In this document: in pieces, positions 29,889-38,396 of the stretch | How the letters are laid out: each line of letters begins with the position of its first letter | How positions within the stretch are numbered: position 1 is the first letter of the stretch | Assembly: GCA_031547305.1 (NCBI GenBank) | Contig: JAVBSC010000058.1 | Coordinates: forward strand, 1-64,000 | Direction of reading: 5' to 3' | Source: JAVBSC01 sp031547305 | Lineage (GTDB): Bacteria; Desulfobacterota; Desulfovibrionia; Desulfovibrionales; Desulfovibrionaceae | DNA length: 64,000 nucleotides | Notes under the pieces: generated by a model | The model's input: the letters and a program-made list of their open reading frames with translations, nothing else | What the model was told of the DNA's origin: nothing | The model's database searches: none | Made by a program: the position numbers and the translations under genes

Positions 29889-30851
29889 ATGAAAATATTG
29901 CTGAGTTGCGTCAATACGCTGGTATCCCTGGTGGGGTTCGATCTTGAGGCCGGGGCCGGATTCTGGTTCGCCCCGGCGGATCGCCTGCGGGCTTGCGGGG
30001 CCTGCGTGTCGGATAACGCACTCTTCATCGCCACGGACAACACCCTGACCAGAATAAGCGACGCCGGCGCGGTAACCCGCCTGAACCTGCCGGGACCGCA
30101 CGCCAACCTGGCGCACAGCGTGCATGCTTTTCCCGGCCTGGGCATAGGCGTGGCCGATACCGGCAATTCCCGCCTTTTGCTTTACGGTTTTGATCTGGCC
30201 GGACACATGGCTTTTGAACCATTGGAAGGCTGGCCCGCCCCGCCGGAAGACGCCCTGCACCTTAACGACGCCATATGGACTCCGCGCGGCATCGTGGCCT
30301 CCTGCTTTAACTACCGTCCCTGGCGCGCGGTGGAGATCCCCGGCCGTCCCTGGCGCGACAAAGGCTACGGGCTGATCCTGTCCCTGGAAAAACACCAGGG
30401 CCGGAACGTTGGCAAAATTCTGGCCTGCGGGCTTTCCTGCCCGCATACCCTGCTCTGGCTCCAGGACAGGCTCTGGTGCTGTTCTTCCGCCACCGGCGAA
30501 TTGATCCGGCTGGCCTTTACCCCGGAAGGCCTTTTGCGCGAGGAAGAACGCATCTTCATCACCAGCGACTATTTTTTACGCGGCGCCCTGCCGCTTGAAG
30601 ACGGCGGCATGCTTCTGGGGGGCAGTTCCCTGCGTCGCGAAAACAACAAAGGCATGGCCGTCCTGCGCCTTATGCCGGACCGCTCAATCCGCGAATACCC
30701 AGTGGCCCCGGCCGGCGAAATTTACGACATCCTCCCCTGGCAAAGCCGGCTCATGCGCCCCGCATGCGCGGCAATCTCAGCCCTGCCCCCCACGCTGGGC
30801 GAGGAGGGCAACGAATACCCGGCCCCATGTCTTCTTCCGGATGGATATTGA
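29889..30851 (+). CDS. Beta-propeller-like protein resembling DUF4915/TIGR03032
   Basis: A 320-residue protein without a signal peptide. Repeating strand-turn units are visible (NALFIATDNTLTRIS, GIGVADTGNSRLLLYGFD, ALHLNDAIWTPRGIVASCFN, LSCPHTLLWLQDRLWCCSSATGE, DGGMLLGGSSLRRENN), the order and phrases seen in DUF4915 proteins. Their activity is not established; several accompany surface-polysaccharide or sulfation genes. Here it heads a group with a lipoprotein and a polysaccharide export protein 90-500 bases downstream, which supports an envelope-glycan role by context only. Confidence 0.6.
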   Translation: MKILLSCVNTLVSLVGFDLEAGAGFWFAPADRLRACGACVSDNALFIATDNTLTRISDAGAVTRLNLPGPHANLAHSVHAFPGLGIGVADTGNSRLLLYGFDLAGHMAFEPLEGWPAPPEDALHLNDAIWTPRGIVASCFNYRPWRAVEIPGRPWRDKGYGLILSLEKHQGRNVGKILACGLSCPHTLLWLQDRLWCCSSATGELIRLAFTPEGLLREEERIFITSDYFLRGALPLEDGGMLLGGSSLRRENNKGMAVLRLMPDRSIREYPVAPAGEIYDILPWQSRLMRPACAAISALPPTLGEEGNEYPAPCLLPDGY

Positions 30852-30940
30852 TTTTTCGCGACTTGCGCGGACGCTCAAAACGCAGTATTTTCCGGACGTA
30901 ATTCGCTTATCTGAAGCGTAAAACGCTCTTAGGAGTCATC

Positions 30941-31342
30941 ATGCGAAGCTTTTACGGGCGTCTTTTTCTGCCCGGCCTGCTGCCGGTTCTTCTGGCCCTT
31001 TCCGGCTGTCTGTTCGCCAGTCAGCCTCGGCCGGAGGAACCCCAGCCGCGCGGACTTTCGCCGGTGGAGAGGTTCATGGTCGTCCGCACGCCTGGCGGCC
31101 CGGATTCCACAGGCGTGGTGAGCGATCCGGAATTCGGTGAAAATCTGCGGATCGTGCTGGAGCAGGAATTTTTATCCGCCTCGGGCGAAACCTGCCGCCG
31201 CGCCTCCTTGCTCTCCCAGAACGGCGAATCCGAAGTGGTGATCATGTGCCGCGATAAAACCGGCGAATGGCGCCTAGCCCCGCGCCTTTGGGGACAAGGC
31301 CTGCCTCCGGCGCGAAAACACCCGGACGGCCAGACGGAATGA
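30941..31342 (+). CDS. Small lipoprotein beside the polysaccharide export gene
   Basis: A 133-residue predicted lipoprotein with the lipobox LSGC at about residue 23, after a hydrophobic signal (LFLPGLLPVLLAL). The mature part is Pro-rich at first, then VERFMVVRTPGGPDSTGVVSDPEFG and EQEFLSASGETCRRASLL with two further cysteines (TCRR, MCRD) that could form a disulfide. I do not recognise the family. It ends 43 bases before the SLBB export gene, and AGGAG precedes its ATG. It is probably an accessory of that export system. Confidence 0.65.
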   Translation: MRSFYGRLFLPGLLPVLLALSGCLFASQPRPEEPQPRGLSPVERFMVVRTPGGPDSTGVVSDPEFGENLRIVLEQEFLSASGETCRRASLLSQNGESEVVIMCRDKTGEWRLAPRLWGQGLPPARKHPDGQTE

Positions 31343-31385
31343 GCCGACGCCTCAAAGTCAACGTTACAGCCTTTCTTAATTCACT

Positions 31386-32978
31386 ATGATCAAAAACAAT
31401 CGCTTTTGCTTTATCCTGGCCTGCATTCTGGCCGTCACTCCGCTCGCTCAGCCTTTTTCCGCCCTGGCCGCCGACAGGGACGCCCCGGCCGCGTCCGCAT
31501 TAAAAACGGACCCCGCCCCCTTTGGGGCCAACCTGTTCCAGGGCAACTTCGCCCAATCCGGCACGGAAGCCAGGGAGATATCCTCCGGCGACAAAATCCT
31601 GCTGCGCCTCTGGGGCGGGCTCACTTTTGACGATACTCTGACCGTGGACGAGCAGGGACTCATCACTCTGCCGGGCATAGGCTCCATGCCCCTGGCCGGC
31701 CTGCAGGAAGCCCAGTTGGGGGACGCCCTGCGCAGCAAGCTTGACGCCGCCGGCCAGAGCGACACGCGGATTTACTGCCGCCTGCTCAACGCGCAGCCCG
31801 TCTCCGTGGTCGTTACCGGTCCGGTAATGAAACCCGGCCGCTACTCCGGCGGCGCCTCGGATTCGGTGCTGGCTTTTTTGGACCGGGCCGGCGGAATAGA
31901 TCCAAAGCGCGGCAGCTACCGTAATATCCTTTTGTTGCGCGACGGCGCGCAACTGGCCTCTCTGGATCTCTACCCGTTCATCATCAGGGGCGATCTGCCG
32001 GCTGTGCGCCTGCGAAACAACGACACCATAGTGGTGCGCGAAAAAGGCGTGTCCGTCAGCGCCACGGGCGAAATCCGCAACTCGGCGCGCTTTGAGCTGC
32101 GCCAGGGCGCCAACCTGGGCGACACCCTGATCGGCCTGGCCGAGCCTTTGCCGGCGGCATCGCACGTGAGCATAAGCGGCGTGCGCGGAGGCGCGCCTTA
32201 CAATCAGTATCTGCCCATGCGCGACTTCCGGGTGACCACGCTGGCGGACGGAGACAAGGTGCGCTTTTTAGCCGACACGCCTGGCGACACCATCATGGTG
32301 GAAGTCTCCGGGGCCATCCGGGGCGCTTCACACTTCCCCCTGCGCAACGGGGCGCGCCTGCGCGATCTTTTGCTCTATATCGCTGTGGATCCGGCCAGGG
32401 CCAACCTGGAAGGCCTGTACATAAAACGCAAAAGCGTGGCCGCGCGCCAGAAAAAGGCCATTGACGACTCGCTGCGCCGTCTGGAGCAAAGCACTATGAC
32501 CGCCACCTCGTCCAGTCCGGACGAGGCGCAAATCCGTACGCACGAGGCCGAAATGATCGCCAAGTTCGCGGAGCGGGCCAGGGCGGTGGACCCGGAGGGC
32601 ATAGTTGTAGTTGGAGATGGCGGAAAAGTGGCGGATATAGCCTTGGAAGACGGCGACATTGTAGTGGTGCCGGAAAAAAGCGATGTGGTCATGGTCAGCG
32701 GCGAGGTGGTCATGCCGCAGGCCCTGGTCTGGAGCAAAAAGAAAAGCCCGCGGGACTATGTAAACGGCGCGGGCGGCTTCACCACCAGGGCGGACACCGG
32801 CAATATCCTGCTTATCCGCCCCAACGGGGAAATAGACCTGGACAGCCAGCCGGTGCGCCCCGGCGATCAGGTCATCGTGTTGCCGCGCTTTGACTCCAAA
32901 AACATGCAGACCGTCAAGGATATCTCGCAGATCGTCTACCAGATTGCCGTGGCCGCCCGGCTGGTCATACCGTTTTAG
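31386..32978 (+). CDS. SLBB-domain polysaccharide export protein (Wza-like periplasmic/outer-membrane part)
   Basis: A 530-residue secreted protein with signal peptide (FILACILAVTPLAQPFSALAAD). An N-terminal poly-export domain follows (ISSGDKILLRLWGGLTFDDTLTVDEQGLITLPG), then SLBB beta-grasp repeats (VVVTGPVMKPGRYSGG, VSVSATGEIRNSARF, IMVEVSGAIRGASHF, VVMVSGEVVMPQAL) with a Glu/Arg-rich helical stretch near 350-400. The family forms the outer-membrane conduit or its periplasmic ring for capsule or exopolysaccharide. No Wzc kinase or glycosyltransferase genes are next to it. It ends at TAG followed by a palindromic repeat. Confidence 0.85.
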   Translation: MIKNNRFCFILACILAVTPLAQPFSALAADRDAPAASALKTDPAPFGANLFQGNFAQSGTEAREISSGDKILLRLWGGLTFDDTLTVDEQGLITLPGIGSMPLAGLQEAQLGDALRSKLDAAGQSDTRIYCRLLNAQPVSVVVTGPVMKPGRYSGGASDSVLAFLDRAGGIDPKRGSYRNILLLRDGAQLASLDLYPFIIRGDLPAVRLRNNDTIVVREKGVSVSATGEIRNSARFELRQGANLGDTLIGLAEPLPAASHVSISGVRGGAPYNQYLPMRDFRVTTLADGDKVRFLADTPGDTIMVEVSGAIRGASHFPLRNGARLRDLLLYIAVDPARANLEGLYIKRKSVAARQKKAIDDSLRRLEQSTMTATSSSPDEAQIRTHEAEMIAKFAERARAVDPEGIVVVGDGGKVADIALEDGDIVVVPEKSDVVMVSGEVVMPQALVWSKKKSPRDYVNGAGGFTTRADTGNILLIRPNGEIDLDSQPVRPGDQVIVLPRFDSKNMQTVKDISQIVYQIAVAARLVIPF

Positions 32979-33091
32979 AGCGGATCAACTTTGAGAATGT
33001 TTATCCGCTCCGACGGCGGGCAACGCGTCCCCCCCCTGGCCGCGCGTATTCCCGTGGGGCGGATTCATTTTAAGGAAAGTTTATCTGTTCC
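32979..33091. repeat. Duplicated imperfect palindrome between convergent operons
   Basis: Two related 33-34-base units in direct orientation lie at 32979-33011 and 33058-33091, each with GCGGAT near its left end and a TTTAT segment on the right (about 24 matching positions). The first has 8-bp complementary arms (32978-32985 with 33003-33010) reading GAGCGGAT/ATCCGCTC. They sit between the ends of the convergent export and trsS genes and may act in termination or be a dispersed intergenic repeat. Confidence 0.5.
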
Positions 33092-33095
33092 GGGT

Positions 33096-34562
33096 TCACC
33101 TTCTGTGTAGCGGGCGGCCCGCCTCATTCGTCAGATTATAAGCGCAAAAGGGCATGATCCGGTCGCCTTCCTTGTACACGTGCACGCAACAGCTTTGCAG
33201 CCTTTGCAAATCCACGGTCCAGGCGTCCTGGAAGGCCATGCCGGTAAGGCTGAAACTGGGCAGGCGAGGACGCTGAAGGAAAGCCTCAAAGGAATCCGGG
33301 CCGGACGGCGAACAACAACCGAACCGGTTGGGCAAGGGTTGATCGGGGCCTTGCGAAGGGGCAAGTGTACGCGGCTGGGGCGCAAGGGGCTTTTCCGGAG
33401 CGCCCGTGGATTTCTCCGCGCCCCAGTTGCTGCGCACGCTGCGCATGGCCTGCTCGATGTTTTCCCGCGCGGCGCGCGAATCCAAAGGCAGAACAGAAGC
33501 GGGAAGGCCGCCGGAAGAGTCGTCCATTTCCGGGCCGGGGCAGCAGCTTGTCCGCGCGGCCTGGGGAATTAAGGCGCCTTCCGGGCTCAGGCGGTAACGG
33601 CTGTGAAAGGAGCAGCGCTCGTGCTCGCAGCCAGGCGGGGAAAAATGCCCGACTTCGACCAACCCGTTGCTTTGCTCCGCCAGGCCGCGCAAAAGTTCCG
33701 GAATAGTAATGCGGGCCGCGGTGCCGGCAAAAGCGTTGCGCCCCATGACGCTCATGGGCTGAAAATGGATGCCGCGCACATTGGGCGCATGTTGCAGAGC
33801 CAGGCGCAGCAGGTTACCCAGGTCACGGTCGTTCACGCCCCTGGCCACGGTGGGCACCAGAACAACGGGCAGACCAGCCCGGGCGCAGTTTGCCAATGCG
33901 GCCAACTTTTGCTCCAGCAGGGGACGGCCGCGCAGTTGCCGGTAAATCTCGTCCGTGGCGCCGTCAAATTGCAGGAACACCCAGGTCAGCCCGGCCTCAC
34001 GCAGTTCATGGGCAAACTCCGCTTTCCGGGCCAGCTCCAGGCCGTTGCTGTTCAGTTGCACGGCTTCAAACAGCGTTTTGGCCTGCCGGACCAGGGCGGG
34101 CAAATCCGGGTATAGGGTGGGCTCGCCCCCGGAAATTTGCAGGATCACGTCCCCGGCCTGCTCACGAATCCACTTCAGGCGGCGGACCAGCTCGGCCAGC
34201 GGGGTGAACGGCGCGGCGTTTTTGCCGGAAGAAGCGAAGCAGACCGGGCAATTCAGGTTGCAGTTGCCGGTTATTTCCAAAAGCACGGTGCAAGCGAACT
34301 GCTTGTGTTCCGGACAGATGCCGCAGTCATTCGGGCAACCCAGCTCGCTCGCGGTCTGGCGCTTTGGGCTGGCGGCCCGGCGCTCCGGCCGCCGCCAGGC
34401 CTCCAGGCCGGGCGCCCCCTGCCAGATTGGCGCGCTGATCGGACCGTGCTCCGGGCAGACACGTTCCAGAAAAACGGTATCGCCACGCCGAACCAGTGCG
34501 GCCGGCAAAGCGCGCAGGCAATAAGGGCAAAGGCTGCTAGTGTGCTGTGAAACTCCATGCAT
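33096..34562 (-). CDS. trsS: TrsS-type radical SAM protein of the Mop-associated operon
   Basis: A 488-residue radical SAM enzyme. The cluster motif C101-x3-C105-x2-C108 (CNLNCPVCFASSG) follows an N-terminal set of cysteine motifs: CPYC, VCPEHG and CPNDCGICPEHKQFAC. These are shared with the large radical SAM family that includes membrane-lipid coupling enzymes. GGEPTLYPDLP is the SAM-binding motif. A C-terminal region has more cysteines (CEHERC, SCCPGPE, FGCC, SCCVHVYKEG). The name follows the family I recall as 'radical SAM (seleno)protein TrsS', found with Mo-dependent aldehyde oxidoreductases; its reaction is unknown. The protein ends at TGA with no sign of selenocysteine readthrough. It is last in the operon. 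Confidence 0.75.
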   Translation of the reverse strand: MHGVSQHTSSLCPYCLRALPAALVRRGDTVFLERVCPEHGPISAPIWQGAPGLEAWRRPERRAASPKRQTASELGCPNDCGICPEHKQFACTVLLEITGNCNLNCPVCFASSGKNAAPFTPLAELVRRLKWIREQAGDVILQISGGEPTLYPDLPALVRQAKTLFEAVQLNSNGLELARKAEFAHELREAGLTWVFLQFDGATDEIYRQLRGRPLLEQKLAALANCARAGLPVVLVPTVARGVNDRDLGNLLRLALQHAPNVRGIHFQPMSVMGRNAFAGTAARITIPELLRGLAEQSNGLVEVGHFSPPGCEHERCSFHSRYRLSPEGALIPQAARTSCCPGPEMDDSSGGLPASVLPLDSRAARENIEQAMRSVRSNWGAEKSTGAPEKPLAPQPRTLAPSQGPDQPLPNRFGCCSPSGPDSFEAFLQRPRLPSFSLTGMAFQDAWTVDLQRLQSCCVHVYKEGDRIMPFCAYNLTNEAGRPLHRR

Positions 34563-34606
34563 AAAATAAAAAATCCTTACTGAAGTTTGCCACCCCAGGC
34601 AACCAA

Positions 34607-35089
34607 TTACTCCAACTCCCGCCCCTCAGTCGGATCAAAGCCGTTATCCTGGAGCAGTTCCAGGCATTTCTCCCAGACTTTGGCCACCAGGTTGCCGCAA
34701 TGAGTTCGGTTCATGCGGCGTTTGCCGCCCGCGTCCGGCGCGGAGCCGCGGTTCCCGGCGCTATCCAGGATGGCGTCGCAGGTAATGCCTTTACCCTGGC
34801 AGAGCGCGTTCGCAAACCAATCGGTAAGCTCACTGATCAGCAGCTCTCCCCTGGGGTCCGGGTTTTCAAAATCCAGACCTTTGCCGGTGTACAGAGAGAG
34901 CATGCAGATGCCTCCGGCCAGAGCCCCGCACAATTCGCCGCAGCCAGCGCCCTGGGCCAGGCCGCCCATGGCGCGCGTCAGATCCGGGTTTTCCCGCCCC
35001 ATAAGGCGCAGTGCGCCGGTAACAAGCATCTGGGCGCAGGAATAGCCTCTGGAACCCAATTCCAAAACCAGCATTTGCGCATCCGTCAT
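34607..35089 (-). CDS. C-GCAxxG-C-C family protein (DVU_1555 type)
   Basis: A 160-residue protein of the C_GCAxxG_C_C family. The family cysteines are visible in YSCAQMLV, GAGCGELCGALAGG, ITCDAILD and HCGNLVAKVWEKCLELL. Such proteins probably bind a metal or Fe-S centre, and here resemble the member found in the Desulfovibrio aldehyde oxidoreductase locus. The start at 35089 overlaps the upstream methyltransferase stop (ATGA), which indicates translational coupling; a longer frame upstream is overlap only. Function beyond a redox or cofactor role is unknown. Confidence 0.75.
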   Translation of the reverse strand: MTDAQMLVLELGSRGYSCAQMLVTGALRLMGRENPDLTRAMGGLAQGAGCGELCGALAGGICMLSLYTGKGLDFENPDPRGELLISELTDWFANALCQGKGITCDAILDSAGNRGSAPDAGGKRRMNRTHCGNLVAKVWEKCLELLQDNGFDPTEGRELE

Positions 35090-35766
35090 ATTTTCTCCGC
35101 TATGGTCAGGCAGTAGCTCAAGTTTTTCACACCGCCGAATGTTTGCGCCAGTTCGGACGGCAAGCCGTTGCAATTCCAGATCAACCTGGCGGCGAACTCC
35201 TTGAGCGCCGGACGATGATCTTCCTGAAGCCGCACTTTAAGACCGGCTTGGCGCAGATTGGCGGCAAATTCGCCCTCGGTCCAGGGACGGGCGGCACCCC
35301 CAGGCACATCCGCCTCGCCAGCGCCGGAACCGCCGCTCGTTTCTTCCGTCCACTTTCCGTCCGGCAGGCATAGATCGCTGATGATGAGCCGTCCACCGGG
35401 CCTCAGGCAACGCCTGGCCTCCGCTAAAGCTTTTCGGCGCTCCGTCAGGACGGAGAGCACACATTCGCAGAATACGGCGTTGAAGCTGGCGGCCTTGAAC
35501 GGCCACACTTCAGCTCCAGCCAGCAGGACCGGGCCCTTGCCGGCCGCCCCGGCCAGAAGAGCGCGGGAGATGTCCAGTCCAAAAGCGGAAAATCCCAGAC
35601 CGCGTAAAAAGGCCAGACTGGCCCCGGCTCCGCAGCCCAGGTCCAGTACGGACCCCCCCGGCTCAAGCCCGCAAAAGTCCAGCGCCCGCCGGGTAAGCTC
35701 CAGACCGCCGGGTCTTAAAACCCCACCACAGGAGTCCAGCAACTCCAGATTTTCATAACAATTCAA
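35086..35766 (-). CDS. trsM: SAM-dependent methyltransferase of the Mop operon (DVU_1556 / TrsM type)
   Basis: A 226-residue class I methyltransferase: SAM loop VLDLGCGAGASLAFLRG, then PFKAASFNAVFCECVLSV and LRPGGRLIISD. It begins at TTG immediately after the TAG of the upstream gene, with GGAAG as ribosome site, and overlaps the next gene by ATGA. Cysteines at the extreme N-terminus (NCYE, DSCG) fit the DVU_1556-type family. The substrate is unknown. Membership of this conserved locus suggests modification of a cofactor, metal ligand or protein partner of the oxidoreductase. Confidence 0.75.
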   Translation of the reverse strand: MNCYENLELLDSCGGVLRPGGLELTRRALDFCGLEPGGSVLDLGCGAGASLAFLRGLGFSAFGLDISRALLAGAAGKGPVLLAGAEVWPFKAASFNAVFCECVLSVLTERRKALAEARRCLRPGGRLIISDLCLPDGKWTEETSGGSGAGEADVPGGAARPWTEGEFAANLRQAGLKVRLQEDHRPALKEFAARLIWNCNGLPSELAQTFGGVKNLSYCLTIAEKI

Positions 35767-35979
35767 CTATTTGTCTTCCAAAATTTTTTCCACTTCCAGC
35801 ATCTTGCCCTCGGCCAGTTCCGGAGGGATAAAAGTAAAACCACATTTGGGGCAACGGGGCAGGCTCACTTCAAAGCTGCTGTCCAGGTAGGTGATGCTCA
35901 CTGGCAGGTTTTGCAACTCCGCGTCGCAGACCTCGCAGATCCAGCCGTCAGCGCTGATCTCCTTCAATTCGTTAATCAT
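35767..35979 (-). CDS. Small two-CxxC protein (DVU_1557-type redox/zinc protein)
   Basis: A 70-residue protein with ICEVCDAEL near the N-terminus and LPRCPKCGFTFIPPELA in the second half, the arrangement of a rubredoxin- or zinc-ribbon-like knuckle pair. I start it at 35979 (MINELKE), which has GGAGG six bases upstream and overlaps the end of the large oxidoreductase by eight bases. It resembles the DVU_1557-type proteins of the same locus in Desulfovibrio. It may carry electrons or a metal ion between the oxidoreductases; the metal is not determinable from sequence. Confidence 0.72.
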   Translation of the reverse strand: MINELKEISADGWICEVCDAELQNLPVSITYLDSSFEVSLPRCPKCGFTFIPPELAEGKMLEVEKILEDK

Positions 35980-38338
35980 CCGCGCCTCCGTCGGAACTGC
36001 CCGGCACATGCATGCGATGGTTGTAGGCATCGTGGATGACGTAGCTGCCAGGCTCCTGGCCGGGGCTGTAAAGCACCCAGAAGCTGACCCGGCGCGGTTT
36101 ATGGCAAATCAGATACCGGCCGGTCTCCTTGTTCACCAGGCGACGGCCGCTGGCCCGCGCGGCCAGGATGGCGCTTTTGATGTCACTTCGCAAAATACGA
36201 CGCCTATCGATAACTTCCTGTATTTCCGGGCTGATTATAAGCTTCGTGTCATCCATTGCGGCCTCTTCGTCCGGCTCATGCCATACTTCGCGTAAAAAGC
36301 GGGCGCGCAGCCTGGCGCGGGATTCCTGGCGGTCGGAAAATCCCGGCGCGGGGCGCAGAGCCGGCGCCACGCCAACATCCCGCACGGGAAAAAGCAGGTC
36401 AAAAATATGCAGGCTGGGCTTGCCGGCGCGCCGCAGGCTGTCACGGCACATGATACAGTAGGACAAAACCGTGGCCTCCGTGTCGTTGGCTCTGGACTCA
36501 GCCATTGCCAGGGCCAGGTCCGGGTTGGCGGCCTGCATCAGGCCGCCGTAGCCGCAGCAGCGGGTTGACTCCCGGCCCAGGGGCAGCTCCGCGTATTTTT
36601 GACCGGCCAAGCTCAGCAAAAAACGCAACGCTTTTTGATGGGCCGGACTGTGGCGGATGGCGCAGGGATCGTGCAGAGCCGGCACGCACTTCAGCTCACG
36701 CGTGCCGGGCGGCAGGGCTTTGCTTTCGGCCAGGACTTCCCATAAACTCCTGGCCGGGATTTCCGGCAGTTGCTCGGCAAAAAAACGGGAACAGGAAGCG
36801 CAAGCCAGAATGAATTCCGGCTTGCCGATCTTCAGCCATTCCTGGCGGAGGCCTTGGGCCGCCGCCTCATATAAATCGCCTCTGGCCGCCCATAGGGCCG
36901 GAGCGCCGCAACAGCCCATTTTCAGGCCCACGCCGCCCTGGTCTTTAAACACCTCCCGCAGATGGCCGTACGCGGCAAAGGTCTGCTCCGGCGCTGAAGC
37001 CGGCAACTGGCAGCCGGGGAAAAACACCCGGCGGCTCTCGCTCCGCCCCGGCTCTGGCCGATAGAACGCCGCTTCCTCCGAGTTGCTGAAAAGCATGTCC
37101 TCCAGGGCGAACTCATGCGCCGAAGGCGGCATTTTGCGCGCCTTGACCATTTCTTCTCGGGCCGCCGCGCTGTACGCTCCGAAGTCCGCGTCGTTCGGGC
37201 AGACCGTGGCGCACAAGCCGCATTGGGCGCAGGAATTGGTCATGGTGTTGGCCTGACGCAGGCCGTGCACCACAGACAAATTATTATAAACTTCCCTGGC
37301 GTATTTTTTGGGGTAGCCCTTGTAATGGGCCAGGTACACGCATTTACGCACGCACATCAGGCATTCGCATTTGATGCAGCGGCTGGCCTCGGCCTTGGCC
37401 TCGCTAAGGGTCGGATTGAATGGGTTTTCAGCGGAAAAAGGCGGCCTGGCAATCACGGAGCTCAAGTCCGTATCCAGGCGGCAGGGCTGCGGACCTTCTT
37501 TTTCTCTGGCCGAGGCCGGGTCAACATTCTGCATGAACCTGTCCATGCTGGCCGCGCCCCGCCTCCCGTCCGCGGCTTCCCCTATAAAAGTCCGTTCCGC
37601 GCCGGCCAAAGCTTCCCCGCCCGCAAACAGGCCGGGCCATTGCGTGCCCAGGGTGATCGGGCTTTGCCGTATAAGATTGTCCGGCCCGGTTTCCATTTCC
37701 AGATCCGCATCGGCCAGAAAAGGATCGTCCACACCTATATAACCTGAGGTTTTACAGTCCTCATCCTTGGCAACCTGAGCGGCGGTCCAGCGAATAAGTT
37801 TGGCCGGCGGCAATTCGGCGCGCGCGAATTCCACGCGCAGGCCGCGCAACAGCCCCAGAGCCTCGGCCAGGACTTCCGGCCCCAGGCGTTCCGGTTCCAC
37901 ACCCAGCAGGCGCCCGCCGGGCTGCCCCCAATAGTGCAAAGTAACCGCCACTCCCTTACGGCTCAGATCCCAGGCCGCCACCAGGCTTGAAAGGCCGGCA
38001 CCCAGAACATGCGCCTTCTGCCCGCCGCCCGGCAGCACCATGGGGCGCTGCTGACTGGTGTCAATCACGCAGTAGCGCTCCAGAAGCGGCATATTTACCC
38101 CGCCGCCCCGTTCTTCCCGGCGGCAGGCTTTTATGCACGGTCCCTCGCACAAGCGGCCCAGCAGCTCCGGCAAAGGCATGGACCGATCCAGCGCCTTTCT
38201 CGCCTCACTTACCCTGCCCTCAGCCATAAAACCGGCAAAGGCCCGGCCGTCCACATGCAAAGGACAAGCCGCCCGGCAGGCCGGCTGCTCCTCCTGCGAG
38301 CACTTCCCCTCAAATGCGCGCAACTCACCTTGATCCAT
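35972..38338 (-). CDS. Large flavin / Fe-S oxidoreductase with heterodisulfide-reductase-like CCG domains
   Basis: A 788-residue cytoplasmic protein. Residues 1-75 form the GltD-type Fe-S N-terminal domain (CSQEEQPACRAACPLHVDG, CEGPCIKACRR). A short flavin-binding segment follows (VLGAGLSSLVAAWDL, LFAGGEALAG), but the usual internal NAD(P)-binding Rossmann fold is not evident. Around residue 310 come two ferredoxin-type clusters (CIKCECLMCVRKC, CAQCGLCATVCP). Two CCG domains then follow (FFPGCQLPAS...CCGAPALW and HDPCAIRH...RCCGYGGLM), as in heterodisulfide reductase. It starts 58 bases after mop, so it is the probable electron partner of that enzyme. Similar proteins are annotated as pyridine nucleotide-disulfide oxidoreductase/dicluster-binding proteins. 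Confidence 0.8.
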   Translation of the reverse strand: MDQGELRAFEGKCSQEEQPACRAACPLHVDGRAFAGFMAEGRVSEARKALDRSMPLPELLGRLCEGPCIKACRREERGGGVNMPLLERYCVIDTSQQRPMVLPGGGQKAHVLGAGLSSLVAAWDLSRKGVAVTLHYWGQPGGRLLGVEPERLGPEVLAEALGLLRGLRVEFARAELPPAKLIRWTAAQVAKDEDCKTSGYIGVDDPFLADADLEMETGPDNLIRQSPITLGTQWPGLFAGGEALAGAERTFIGEAADGRRGAASMDRFMQNVDPASAREKEGPQPCRLDTDLSSVIARPPFSAENPFNPTLSEAKAEASRCIKCECLMCVRKCVYLAHYKGYPKKYAREVYNNLSVVHGLRQANTMTNSCAQCGLCATVCPNDADFGAYSAAAREEMVKARKMPPSAHEFALEDMLFSNSEEAAFYRPEPGRSESRRVFFPGCQLPASAPEQTFAAYGHLREVFKDQGGVGLKMGCCGAPALWAARGDLYEAAAQGLRQEWLKIGKPEFILACASCSRFFAEQLPEIPARSLWEVLAESKALPPGTRELKCVPALHDPCAIRHSPAHQKALRFLLSLAGQKYAELPLGRESTRCCGYGGLMQAANPDLALAMAESRANDTEATVLSYCIMCRDSLRRAGKPSLHIFDLLFPVRDVGVAPALRPAPGFSDRQESRARLRARFLREVWHEPDEEAAMDDTKLIISPEIQEVIDRRRILRSDIKSAILAARASGRRLVNKETGRYLICHKPRRVSFWVLYSPGQEPGSYVIHDAYNHRMHVPGSSDGGADD

Positions 38339-38359
38339 GGCAAACCTTTTTCAGTGAAG

Positions 38360-38390
38360 TTTTTAGGGGAGGCGGAGCCTCCCCTAAAAA
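38360..38390. repeat. GGGGAGGC-type palindrome, copy 2
   Basis: A perfect 14-bp palindrome, TTTTTAGGGGAGGC with GCCTCCCCTAAAAA, around the loop GGA, located between mop and the oxidoreductase gene. The T-run precedes and the A-run follows the stem on either strand, the reverse of a standard terminator. It shares its core with copies at 13765 and 59074. Confidence 0.65.
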
Positions 38391-38396
38391 ACCGCC

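Noticed and set aside
33096..33098. TGA at the end of trsS read as selenocysteine
   Set aside because: The family name includes selenoproteins, but readthrough would add only four residues before TAA, and no SECIS-like stem was seen.
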